Shown piece by piece: positions 8,301 through 16,202 of a DNA stretch of 64,000 nucleotides. Position numbers and translations under genes: made by a program. This stretch comes from Gemmatimonadaceae bacterium (GTDB lineage: Bacteria > Gemmatimonadota > Gemmatimonadetes > Gemmatimonadales > Gemmatimonadaceae), in assembly GCA_020853635.1 (NCBI GenBank), contig JADYYN010000135.1, positions 1-64,000 of the forward strand, written 5' to 3'. Position 1 is the stretch's first letter. Every line of letters begins with the position of its first letter. Below the pieces are notes generated by a model. The model made no database searches. It was not told the origin of the DNA and saw only the letters and a program-made list of their open reading frames with translations.

Positions 8301-8540
8301 ATGTCAGTTCTTACTGTGATAATCCTGCTCCTCTTTGCAGCAGAGCGAGCGCGGCGCGTCTACTATGGCGTTCGTATCGTCCGAACCAACTCACTAGCCG
8401 ATCTCGGGCTTCATGAGTCGGTCGCCGATGGGGTGAGTTCGGCGAAGAGAGCAAGACTAGTTGCTGCAGTCTACATCTGTGTCGGTTCGTTCATGGTCGT
8501 CTTGAGTGCGTTGGTCTTCAATATTCAGTTCTTGCGATAG
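8301..8540 (+). CDS. Small two-TM protein, putative Rhs immunity (copy b)
   Basis: 79 aa, preceded by GGGGAG four bases before ATG 8301. Two hydrophobic helices flank a polar loop, in the same arrangement as the gene at 7962-8201; shared positions include AAE, a following RR, a G-R pair and a VG-F segment in helix 2. It is therefore a divergent paralogue of the upstream gene, probably a duplicated or orphan immunity gene. Its 3' side abuts a short Rhs core remnant. Confidence 0.6.
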   Translation: MSVLTVIILLLFAAERARRVYYGVRIVRTNSLADLGLHESVADGVSSAKRARLVAAVYICVGSFMVVLSALVFNIQFLR

Positions 8541-8599
8541 CGTTAGTCTCTTCTGCCTCGACCGCTGTGCGCGAAGCGCGCCAGCGCCCCCCGCGATCG

Positions 8600-8686
8600 C
8601 ATCAACGATCGGCTGAACCTCGAGTACGACGCGGGGGCACTTTGAGCAGCGTGACCCGGACTGGCATACCAACGGCAAGCTGCACG
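8600..8686 (+). pseudogene. Third Rhs core remnant
   Basis: Bases from about 8641 translate as LSSVTRTGIPTASCT, matching LSSVTRNGTPTASYT of the two Rhs cores (4490 and 6680 regions). Just upstream, LEYDAGG resembles the preceding YD repeat with a small deletion. Only a few dozen bases survive, so it is a decayed fragment of a third core copy between the small membrane gene and hipA. Confidence 0.65.
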
Positions 8687-8692
8687 GCGGCC

Positions 8693-9997
8693 CTAGAGCA
8701 GCCCCCGCACCCGCATCACCCGATCCGCGACGAGCTCGCCCAGCCGCGTCAGCACATCTTGCGGATCCCGCGTGAGCGCAACCGTGCCGTGCAGCGTCGC
8801 CTCCAGTTCCGACAGCATCCGGTCGCAGACGTCCTCCACCATCTGCCGCACCAACGCTGGCGTCACGCCGAAGTCCTTCGCGAGCCGCACGACGTCAGCC
8901 GCAGTGAGTGCGTTGGCGCGCTCCGCGTGCCCGAATCGCATCGCGAACGTCGGGCTCAGCAACGGATACAGCTCGGTCGAGACGACGTCATAGAACGGCG
9001 CCAACCGCCGACCGGCCGGTGTGGAGAGCAACGCGAAGTTCTTCGCATGCGCATCACCGTTGCCGAGCAGGACGTTGGCGATCGATGCGCGCAGCAGCAG
9101 CGTGAGGTCCTCTGCCGGTCGCACACTCCATCGCCGCAATACCGCAGCCAACTCAGCGAAGCCCGGCCCTCCACCAGCCTGATACTTCGCGGACGGCCGA
9201 CGGCCGGTGAGCTGACAGAAGTCTTCTTGATGCAGCCGCTCGATCCGATTCGCATGCTCGACGCGGTCGAACCGGCGCACGGCGAGCAGCAGCGACTCGC
9301 TCTCCGCTTCCGTGCCGGTGTCCGCGTCGTCCTCCACCACAACGGGCGCGACGTCCGGCACGGGCAAACCGACCGCTGTGAAGAGTCCGAGACAGGCGAT
9401 CTCGTTCGCCACGAGCCCCGGATAGCGCCCACTCGAGCGCTTGATGATGTGCGTGCTCGGCGCACCCGCCAACGGCAGGAGCCAGTCCGCGCCTTGTCGC
9501 CGAAACACGAGTTTGCGCTGTACACCGCTGAGGACCTGCTGACTCTCCAGCTGCGCCTGCAAGAGTCGCTCGCCGTGCCGTTCATCGAACAGCGAGAGCA
9601 GATCGGCGGTGGAGTAGCGGCGATACTGCGGCGGTTCAGCCGGCGCTGACCCCGTGAGCCATACCGACACCGCGCCCACACTCTCTGCACCGATGCGACC
9701 GAGAAGTCCGACGACATCGCTCGGATCGAAACGGGAGAGTTGCGCCAACTCCGCACGGGTGTCCGACTCGACCAGCAGATTGTCGAAGAAGACCAACGTC
9801 TCCCGATGTCCGTACGGAGCCGCTGTGATCGGCATGCGGACTGAGATCGGTGGATCTGCGACGGCACCGACGTCGTCGCGATAGCGGAACCAGACATCCG
9901 TATCCGTCTCTCCGATGCTACCGACGAGTCGGCCATCCATGCGCACGTCGAGCTTCGCAGCGCCGAGCTCGGTCGATCGGACGCGACGGTGATTCAC
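8693..9997 (-). CDS. hipA: HipA-like serine/threonine kinase toxin
   Basis: 434 aa from GTG 9997, which overlaps the hipB stop (GTGA); the longer frame upstream is a shadow of hipB. The N-terminal HipA domain (KLDVRMDGRLVGSI) is followed by the kinase-like part: SGVQRKLVFRR (substrate/ATP loop), THIIKRSSG (probable ATP lysine), the catalytic loop NVLLGNGDAHAKNFAL and the metal site APFYDVVS. Family knowledge: HipA toxins phosphorylate an aminoacyl-tRNA synthetase, causing growth arrest, and are neutralised by HipB. All kinase landmarks look intact. It sits at the right edge of the Rhs island, so the whole 3.7-10.4 kb block is toxin-rich. Confidence 0.9.
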   Translation of the reverse strand: MNHRRVRSTELGAAKLDVRMDGRLVGSIGETDTDVWFRYRDDVGAVADPPISVRMPITAAPYGHRETLVFFDNLLVESDTRAELAQLSRFDPSDVVGLLGRIGAESVGAVSVWLTGSAPAEPPQYRRYSTADLLSLFDERHGERLLQAQLESQQVLSGVQRKLVFRRQGADWLLPLAGAPSTHIIKRSSGRYPGLVANEIACLGLFTAVGLPVPDVAPVVVEDDADTGTEAESESLLLAVRRFDRVEHANRIERLHQEDFCQLTGRRPSAKYQAGGGPGFAELAAVLRRWSVRPAEDLTLLLRASIANVLLGNGDAHAKNFALLSTPAGRRLAPFYDVVSTELYPLLSPTFAMRFGHAERANALTAADVVRLAKDFGVTPALVRQMVEDVCDRMLSELEATLHGTVALTRDPQDVLTRLGELVADRVMRVRGLL

Positions 9998-10278
9998 GGT
10001 CGCGAACCGCCGTCGATGAGATCGCGCGCACTGCGCAGGACGAGATGCAGGTCGAGCGCGACGGTCTGGATCATCCGAAGAGCTGTGTCGAGCGCGAGCC
10101 CTGGTCGCTTGCCAAGTTCCGCCTCGTTCCACAGTCGCGTGCTGACGCCGGAGAGTTCGGCAGCCTGACGCTGGGTGAGCCCCTGCTGGCGCCGCGCCGA
10201 TCTGAGCGCATCGCCGAAGGCGAGCGCGTCGTGGATTGGCTCCGCGATCGGTGAGCTCTGACGACATGCAGCAGGCAT
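9994..10278 (-). CDS. hipB: HipB-like XRE-family antitoxin/repressor
   Basis: 94 aa from ATG 10278. The helix-turn-helix is seen in ALRSARRQQGLTQRQAAELSGVS followed by LWNEAELGKRPGLALDTALRM, a typical Cro/XRE domain, followed by a short C-terminal tail. It is encoded first and overlaps hipA by 4 nt, the normal antitoxin-before-toxin order. It should bind HipA and autorepress from the inverted repeats immediately upstream. An alternative TTG start at 10302 would run through the operator and is less likely. There is no Shine-Dalgarno sequence; TACGCT (minus strand, 10290-10285) lies 6 nt before the ATG, suggesting a leaderless message. Confidence 0.88.
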   Translation of the reverse strand: MPAACRQSSPIAEPIHDALAFGDALRSARRQQGLTQRQAAELSGVSTRLWNEAELGKRPGLALDTALRMIQTVALDLHLVLRSARDLIDGGSRP

Positions 10279-10361
10279 TACGTAAGCGTATCTAACGCGC
10301 AAAAATCCGCAATAGATACGTTTACGTAACTTAAGAAAAAAAAGCGCAAAAAGTTACGTAT
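10278..10361 (-). promoter_or_regulatory. hipBA operator/promoter region
   Basis: AT-rich stretch in a GC-rich genome. ACGTAAGCGTATCT (10280-10293) and AGATACGTTTACGT (10314-10327) form a 14-bp inverted repeat with one mismatch. The palindrome TTACGTAA occurs at 10278-10285 and 10322-10329, with TTACGTAT at 10354-10361. The inner arms TATCT/AGATA recall half-sites of the E. coli HipB operator (TATCC/GGATA) but with a wider spacer. The left arm covers the likely -10 box, so HipB binding would block transcription. Confidence 0.65.
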
Positions 10362-10384
10362 AAGGAAAAATCGCATTGGCAACG

Positions 10385-10419
10385 TGCACGGATTGTCAGT
10401 TGCATTAACAATCCGTGCA
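10385..10419. repeat. 12-bp perfect inverted repeat between fadA and hipB
   Basis: TGCACGGATTGT (10385-10396) is the exact reverse complement of ACAATCCGTGCA (10408-10419), with an 11-nt spacer. It lies 54 nt past the thiolase stop and about 105 nt upstream of the hipB start on the same strand. It may be a terminator stem for the beta-oxidation operon (no adjacent U-run) or a second regulator site. Confidence 0.55.
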
Positions 10420-10472
10420 TGTTGGAGGTAAATCCTTCAATTTGAATGGTTTAACTTGCCACCAGCTCTCCG

Positions 10473-11636
10473 TTACACCTCAAACACCCCCGCCGCCCCC
10501 ATCCCCCCACCGATACACATCGTCACCATCCCCAGCCCACCCCCCCGCCGCTGCAGCTCATGAATCAGCTGCACGGTGAGCTTCGCCCCACTCGCCCCCA
10601 ACGGATGCCCCAGCGCGATCGCCCCACCGTTCACATTCACGCGCGAGGTATCCATCTCGAGATCCTTGATCACCGCGAGCGCCTGCGCGGCGAACGCTTC
10701 ATTGAACTCGATCACCTTCATATCACTGAGCTTCATCCCCGCACGCGCGAGCGCCTTGGGCACAGCCTTCATCGGCCCGATGCCCATCACGTCAGGCTCC
10801 ACACCCGCCGTCGCGAACGTGACAAAACGCGCCATCGGCTTGAGCCCGAGTGACTCAGCCTTCGCACGCGTCATCATCAACACGCCCGCCGCACCATCCG
10901 ACAATGGCGATGCGTTGCCCGCGGTCACACTGCCACCAGGCTTGAACGCCGGCGGCAACTTCGCGAGCCCTTCGATGGTCGTGCCCGCGCGCACCATCTC
11001 ATCGGTCGCGAACGCGACCTTCTCCACGGTCTTCTTCGCGCCGCTCCACTTCACCTTCTCCACGGTGATCGGCACGATCTGCTCGTTGAACACACCCGCC
11101 GCCTGCGCCGCCGCGGCCTTCTGCTGCGAGCCAAGTGCGAACTCGTCCTGCATCTGCCGTGTGATGCCCCAGCGCTTGGCCACACGCTCAGCGGTGAAGC
11201 CCATGCCGATGTTCGCTTCGGTCATCTCGGGGTGCAGTCGGGTGTGATAGCCCGACATGGGCACGGCGCTCATCATCTCGACGCCGCCCGCGAGGATCAC
11301 ATCGTTCATCCCGCTCAGGATCGCCTGCGCGCCGAGTGCGATGGTCTGCAGGCCGCTCGAGCAGAAACGATTGACGGTCATCGCGGAGACTTCGACCGGA
11401 AGTCCAGCGCGCAGCGCGGCGAGCCGCGCATGATTCAAGCCTTGACCCGCCTCGGGCATCGCGCAGCCCCAGATCACATCATCGATCTGGCTCGCGTCGA
11501 ACTTCACGCGGCCCACCACGGCCTTCATCACCTCGGCGGAGAGATCGACGGGGTGCGTGGACGCGAGTGAACCATCCTTCTTGCCGCGAGCGACTGCGCT
11601 GCGAGCGGCCGATACGATCACGACTTCGTTGGTCAT
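10473..11636 (-). CDS. fadA: Acetyl-CoA C-acyltransferase (thiolase)
   Basis: 387-aa degradative-type thiolase, cleaving 3-ketoacyl-CoA to acetyl-CoA and a shortened acyl-CoA. Active-site cysteine in NRFCSSGLQ (about residue 90), histidine in GGAIALGHPLGASGA and second cysteine in VTMCIGGGMGAA are all present, with the expected length. It begins 2 nt after the stop of the multifunctional hydratase/dehydrogenase, forming the standard beta-oxidation pair. An acyl-CoA dehydrogenase completing the spiral is encoded at 71-1291, on the far side of the accessory island. Confidence 0.95.
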   Translation of the reverse strand: MTNEVVIVSAARSAVARGKKDGSLASTHPVDLSAEVMKAVVGRVKFDASQIDDVIWGCAMPEAGQGLNHARLAALRAGLPVEVSAMTVNRFCSSGLQTIALGAQAILSGMNDVILAGGVEMMSAVPMSGYHTRLHPEMTEANIGMGFTAERVAKRWGITRQMQDEFALGSQQKAAAAQAAGVFNEQIVPITVEKVKWSGAKKTVEKVAFATDEMVRAGTTIEGLAKLPPAFKPGGSVTAGNASPLSDGAAGVLMMTRAKAESLGLKPMARFVTFATAGVEPDVMGIGPMKAVPKALARAGMKLSDMKVIEFNEAFAAQALAVIKDLEMDTSRVNVNGGAIALGHPLGASGAKLTVQLIHELQRRGGGLGMVTMCIGGGMGAAGVFEV

Positions 11637-11638
11637 GG

Positions 11639-13975
11639 TCAGTTCCTCAGGGGCTTGCCGGTGGTCAGCATGTGCATGATCCGCTCCTGCGTCTCCTTGG
11701 TGCCGAGGAGTCGCAGGAAGGCGTCACGCTCGAGATCGAGCAGGTCCTGCTCCGTGACGTCGCGGGCGGGTCCGTCTCCGCCACACAGCACCACGGCGAT
11801 CTCGTGCCCCAGTCGTACATCGTGCGCCGACGCCTGCCCTGCTTCCTGGAACGACCACAGCGCATAGTCGAGGTTACCCACACCTGCCTTGCCCAGCGCC
11901 GTCATGGTGCGCGGCAGCGGTGCGACGTAGTCCGCGGCGAGGTCGATCACGCGCGCCTTCGCGTCCGCCAACAGCGTGTCGCGATTCATCGAGATGCGAT
12001 CGGCGTGGGGACGCAGGAAGCCCATCGCGCGTGCTTCGTGCGCTGAGGTGCTGGTCTGTGCGAGTGCGATCAACTTGAACGCACGCTTGATGCCCTCGAA
12101 CGGATCGGCTTCTTCGTACGCCTCGAGTGCCTTGGTGAAGCGGAATGCGAGTTCCTTGGTGCCGCAGCCGCCAGGGATCAGCCCCACACCGACTTCCACG
12201 AGTCCCATATACAACTCGGCGTGCGCCTGGATGCGATCGCAATGCAGCGAGATCTCCGTGCCGCCGCCGAGTGTGAGACCGAACGGCGCGGCGACCACGG
12301 GGAAGGGCGCGAAGCGGAAGGACATCACGGTGTCCTGGAACCGCTTCACCATCGCCTCGACGGTCTTCCAGTCGCCGGCCTGCACCACCTGACCGACACC
12401 GGCGAGGTTCGCACCGGCGGTGAAGGTGCGCGGATCGTCATTGCCGATCACGAGGCCGTGGTACTTGCCCTTGCCCACCGTGTCGAGCGCGATGGCAGCC
12501 ATGTCCATCACGCCGGCGCCCAAGGTGTTCATCTTGCCGCAGAACTCGAGGCAGAGCACACCGTCGCCGAGGTCGACGAGGCGCGCCTCGGGATTCTCCT
12601 TCACGACCTTGTTCGCCTGACGCAGCAGCGCGAGCGAGATCTGTCCGGGGATGGGCGGCACGGCGATGCGTGCGTCCTTGTCGAGCGCGGGGATCATCTC
12701 CACCGGCGTCGCACCCGTGGTGTCGACGGAGTAGAACGACGCGCCGGCCTTGGCGAGCATCGGCGGCACGGTCTTGCCGCGCTTGGTCATCTCACCGCGC
12801 AGCCAGTCGAGGCCCATCGCATCCATGGTGCGGAAGGGGCCCATTTCCCACCCGTAGCCCCACTCCATCGCGCGATCGATCGCGGCCACGTCGTGCGCGA
12901 GCTGCGGTGCGAGTGTGCACGCATAGGCGAACTGCTCAACAAGAAGGTCACGCAGGAACTCGCCGTGCTTGCCGCCGATGTCCTTGGCCTTCGCCACACG
13001 CGCGGTGGGCGGGAGCTTGGAGATCTTGTCGATCTCTTCGGTGGAGAAGCGACCCTGATCCTTGTACTCGAGTGTCTTCCAATCGAGCGCGAGGATCTCC
13101 TTGCCGTCCTTCTTGTAGAAGCCGGCCTTGGTCTTGTCACCCAAGCGACCGGTCTTCACGAGTTCGTGCACGAAGGGCACGAGGGCGAGGTCTTCGCCCG
13201 TGGTCTGCGAGAGCCCGGCAGTCACATGCACGAGGACGTCGAGCCCGGAGAGATCGCCGGTGCGAAACGTCGCGGTCTTGGCGCGTGCGATGAACGCGCC
13301 GGTGAGTGTGTCGACCTCGGGGATGCTGAGATCGTGCTGCACCATCAAGCGGCCAGCGACGACCATGCCGTGCACGCCCAAACGATTCGCGACGAACCCC
13401 GGCACATCCTTCGCGAGCACGATGCCCTTACCGAGGATGCGCTCCTGGAAGTGCCGCATGCTCTCGAGCACGTCGTTCGACGTCTCACCCGTGGGGATGA
13501 GCTCGAGCAGGTGCATGTAGCGCGGCGGATTGAAGTAGTGCGTGCCGAGGAAGCGTTCGCGGAACTTCGCGTTGCGACCCTTGAGAAGGATAGCCATCGG
13601 GATGCCCGAGGTGTTGGACGTGACGATGGCGTCGGGCGCGATGCGTTCGAGCTTGGCGAAGAGTTCCTGCTTGGGCTCGGGCTTCTCGATGATCGCTTCG
13701 CAGATCCAGCTGCAGTCGGCGAGTAGTTCGAGATGGTCGGCGGTGTTGCCGACGGTGATGCGCGCGTGAGCGGCGGCATCGAGGAAGGCGGCGGGCTTGG
13801 CCTTCCGTGTGCGCTCGAGCCCATCGCGTGCGGGCTTGGAGCGGTCGGGGGATTTGGGATCGTCGCTGCCGGGGATATCGAGCAGGACAACGGGCACACC
13901 TGCACTCGCGGCGAGGGCGGCGATGCCGGCCCCCATCGCGCCGGCGCCTATGACGCCGACTTTCGTGATCCGCAT
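11639..13975 (-). CDS. fadN: 3-hydroxyacyl-CoA dehydrogenase/enoyl-CoA hydratase, FadN type
   Basis: 778 aa from ATG 13975 (MRITKVGVIGAGAMGAGIA); a longer open frame to 14140 is rejected because it runs into the divergent promoter region. The NAD-binding Rossmann motif GAGAMGAGIA opens the protein, the dehydrogenase catalytic region is THYFNPPRYMHLLELIP, and a crotonase domain occupies the C-terminal third (GGGTEISLHCDR and MGLVEVGVGLIPGG carry the two glutamates). The order dehydrogenase-then-hydratase is the reverse of E. coli FadB and matches Bacillus FadN. It catalyses hydration and NAD-linked oxidation of enoyl-CoA and is co-transcribed with thiolase. Confidence 0.93.
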   Translation of the reverse strand: MRITKVGVIGAGAMGAGIAALAASAGVPVVLLDIPGSDDPKSPDRSKPARDGLERTRKAKPAAFLDAAAHARITVGNTADHLELLADCSWICEAIIEKPEPKQELFAKLERIAPDAIVTSNTSGIPMAILLKGRNAKFRERFLGTHYFNPPRYMHLLELIPTGETSNDVLESMRHFQERILGKGIVLAKDVPGFVANRLGVHGMVVAGRLMVQHDLSIPEVDTLTGAFIARAKTATFRTGDLSGLDVLVHVTAGLSQTTGEDLALVPFVHELVKTGRLGDKTKAGFYKKDGKEILALDWKTLEYKDQGRFSTEEIDKISKLPPTARVAKAKDIGGKHGEFLRDLLVEQFAYACTLAPQLAHDVAAIDRAMEWGYGWEMGPFRTMDAMGLDWLRGEMTKRGKTVPPMLAKAGASFYSVDTTGATPVEMIPALDKDARIAVPPIPGQISLALLRQANKVVKENPEARLVDLGDGVLCLEFCGKMNTLGAGVMDMAAIALDTVGKGKYHGLVIGNDDPRTFTAGANLAGVGQVVQAGDWKTVEAMVKRFQDTVMSFRFAPFPVVAAPFGLTLGGGTEISLHCDRIQAHAELYMGLVEVGVGLIPGGCGTKELAFRFTKALEAYEEADPFEGIKRAFKLIALAQTSTSAHEARAMGFLRPHADRISMNRDTLLADAKARVIDLAADYVAPLPRTMTALGKAGVGNLDYALWSFQEAGQASAHDVRLGHEIAVVLCGGDGPARDVTEQDLLDLERDAFLRLLGTKETQERIMHMLTTGKPLRN

Positions 13976-14138
13976 GACGGACTCCGAGATGGTGGTGATG
14001 CGGGAGAAGCGGCCCCAAGGCCGCTGGGCCATCGCAGGGCTCTGGCCGGGTACTATAGAAGCTAGTGAGAGTGCGGCTAGTCGGCGCCTGCCCCCGGGAC
14101 TACCTTGGGCAAAGGCTCCTGCCTCCCGACCCCACGTC

Positions 14139-15098
14139 ATGCTCCGTCAACCTGCTGTTCACCCTGCCCTGATGGACCGCGCCAAGGGGAGCCTGCTCGG
14201 GCTCGCCGTGGGGGACGCACTCGGCGCGGCGGTGGAGTTCCAGGCGCCGGGAAGCTTCGAGCCGGTGACGGGGATGCGTGGCGGCGGCTTCCATGGATTG
14301 GGGCCGGGCGAGTGGACCGACGACACCTCGATGGCGCTCTGTCTCGCCGAGTCGCTGGTGACCTGCGGGCGCTTTGATGCGCGCGACCAGATGGAGCGGT
14401 ACCTGCGCTGGTATCGCCAGGGCCACTTGAGCAGCACGGGCAAGTGCGTCGACATCGGCGACACGGTGCGACAGGCCTTGGAGCGCTATGAGCGCACGGG
14501 TGAGCCGTATGCTGGTCTCACCGATCCGCGCACGGCCGGCAACGGTTCGCTGATGCGCATCGCGCCGGTGGTGATCTGGCATGCGAACAATCCCTCATCG
14601 GCGATGGCTGCGGCGGCGGCGAGTTCGCGGACCACGCATGGCACCGCCGCGGCGATCGACGCGTGTCGATACCTTGCCGGTCTTATCTCGGGCGCACTCA
14701 ACGACGTGCCCAAGGCCACGTTGCTCACCCCGCAGTTCTCGCCGGTGCCGAATGCGTTCGCCGATGAACCGCTCACCGACGTGATCGCCGAGGTGGCGGC
14801 GGGGTCGTTCATGCGACGCACGCCGCCGGAGGTGCGCGGAACCGGCTATGTCGTGGAGTCACTCGAAGCGGCGCTCTGGGCCTTCGCCGTGACCGACACC
14901 TTCGCCGACGGAGTGCTGGCCGCCGCGAACCTCGGTGAAGACGCCGATACCACTGCGGCGATCTACGGCCAGCTCGCAGGGGCGTACTACGGAGCGGCCG
15001 CGATCCCCGCCGAGTGGCGACTGCAGTTGGTGAAGCGGTCGCTGGTCGAGGAATACGCGGAGCGGCTCGTGTTCGAGCGTCCGCGGCACGATCGCTGA
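14139..15098 (+). CDS. ADP-ribosylglycohydrolase family protein
   Basis: 319 aa from ATG 14139 (a second in-frame ATG is at 14172, just before DRAKGSLLGLAVGDALGAAVEF). The dinuclear Mg site is recognisable: EWTDDTSMALCLAESL near residue 60 and, near the C-terminus, LGEDADTTAAIYGQLAGAYYG. Family members (DraG/ARH type) remove ADP-ribose from arginine or other acceptors. It heads a compact operon and is divergent from fadN. TACCTT at 14101-14106 could be its -10 box, 32 nt before the start. The natural substrate cannot be told from sequence. Confidence 0.9.
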   Translation: MLRQPAVHPALMDRAKGSLLGLAVGDALGAAVEFQAPGSFEPVTGMRGGGFHGLGPGEWTDDTSMALCLAESLVTCGRFDARDQMERYLRWYRQGHLSSTGKCVDIGDTVRQALERYERTGEPYAGLTDPRTAGNGSLMRIAPVVIWHANNPSSAMAAAAASSRTTHGTAAAIDACRYLAGLISGALNDVPKATLLTPQFSPVPNAFADEPLTDVIAEVAAGSFMRRTPPEVRGTGYVVESLEAALWAFAVTDTFADGVLAAANLGEDADTTAAIYGQLAGAYYGAAAIPAEWRLQLVKRSLVEEYAERLVFERPRHDR

Positions 15099-15105
15099 GC
15101 GCGTC

Positions 15106-16200
15106 GTGATCAAGTACCTCGGCTCCAAACGTCGGTTGGTTCCGCAGATCGTCGCGCTCGCGCAGGCGATCCCCGAGGCGCGCACCGCGCTGGATCTGTT
15201 CACGGGCACGACGCGGGTGGCGCAGGGTCTCAAGGCGGCCGGCTTCACGGTGACTGCGAACGACTGCGCGTCGTACAGCGGTGTGCTCGCTGAGGCGTAC
15301 ATCGCCACGGATGCGGCGGCGGTGGATTCCACCCGCATGATGGCACTGCTCGCCGAACTTGATGCGCTGCCCGGTGAGCGCGGGTACGTGACGCGCACGT
15401 TCTGTGAGGATGCGCGCTACTTCCAGCCGGCGAACGGTGAACGTATTGACGCGATCCGCGCGGGCATCGACCGGCTGGCGCGCACGCCGACCGAACGGGC
15501 GATCGCGCTGACGTCGTTGCTGGAGGCAGCGGACCGCGTGGATTCCACGACGGGCCAGCAGATGGCCTATCTGAAGCAGTGGTCGACGCGCAGCCATCGC
15601 ACGTTGTCGCTGCGGATGCCCACGCTTCTCGCCGGCGCAGGGCGTGCGCTGTGCGAGGATGCACGCGTGTGTGCGGCGCGGGACGACGTGTACGACGTGG
15701 TGTACCTCGATCCGCCGTACAACCAGCACTCGTACTACGGGAACTACCATATCTGGGAGACGCTGGTGCGTGGTGACGCGCCGGAGAGTTACGGCGTCGC
15801 GCGCAAACGCACCGACGTGCGCACGACGAAGAGTGTGTTCAACCTGCGCGGCGCGGCGTGGAACGCGCTGCGCGATGTGGTGCTGACGCTGCGTGCGCGG
15901 CACGTGATCCTCTCGTTCAGCAATGAGGGATTCCTCAGCAACGCGGCGTTGCGTGCGTTGCTGGTGGAGCGCTTCGGTGAGGTGGCGATGGTGCCGGTGG
16001 ACTCGCCTCGGTATGTGGGGGCGCGGATCGGCATTCATAACCTTCGTGGCGAGCGAGTGGGTGAGGTGAGCCATCTGCGGAACACGGAGTGGCTGTTCGT
16101 CGCCGGCCCCGACGCTGCGGGCGTCGTCGCCCGCGCGGGCATGGAGGCTGCGGTGCTGCCGGCGGACCCCGACGCGTCGCCGTTCCAGGAAGCGAGCTGA
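15106..16200 (+). CDS. D12-class DNA N6-adenine methyltransferase
   Basis: 364 aa from GTG 15106. It opens with IKYLGSKRRLVPQI, the usual D12 N-terminal signature, followed by the SAM-binding motif DLFTGTTRVAQGL (about residues 30-42) and the catalytic DPPY in VVYLDPPYNQHSYYGNYH (about residue 205). Acts on adenine in DNA; target site unknown. There is no restriction endonuclease nearby, so it is an orphan methyltransferase. It begins 7 nt after the ADP-ribosylglycohydrolase and ends 2 nt before the response regulator. Confidence 0.9.
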   Translation: MIKYLGSKRRLVPQIVALAQAIPEARTALDLFTGTTRVAQGLKAAGFTVTANDCASYSGVLAEAYIATDAAAVDSTRMMALLAELDALPGERGYVTRTFCEDARYFQPANGERIDAIRAGIDRLARTPTERAIALTSLLEAADRVDSTTGQQMAYLKQWSTRSHRTLSLRMPTLLAGAGRALCEDARVCAARDDVYDVVYLDPPYNQHSYYGNYHIWETLVRGDAPESYGVARKRTDVRTTKSVFNLRGAAWNALRDVVLTLRARHVILSFSNEGFLSNAALRALLVERFGEVAMVPVDSPRYVGARIGIHNLRGERVGEVSHLRNTEWLFVAGPDAAGVVARAGMEAAVLPADPDASPFQEAS

Positions 16201-16202
16201 GC

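Noticed and set aside
9998-10267. N-terminal extension of hipA
   Set aside because: It is out of frame with and overlaps hipB; GTG 9997 gives the usual GTGA coupling and normal HipA length.
12221-13726. 501-aa plus-strand open frame opposite fadN
   Set aside because: Antisense shadow; low-complexity composition and no motif, while fadN has intact catalytic residues.
15106-16200. A restriction-modification system around the D12 methyltransferase
   Set aside because: No endonuclease-like gene occurs on either side; neighbours are hydrolase, receiver and glycosylase genes.
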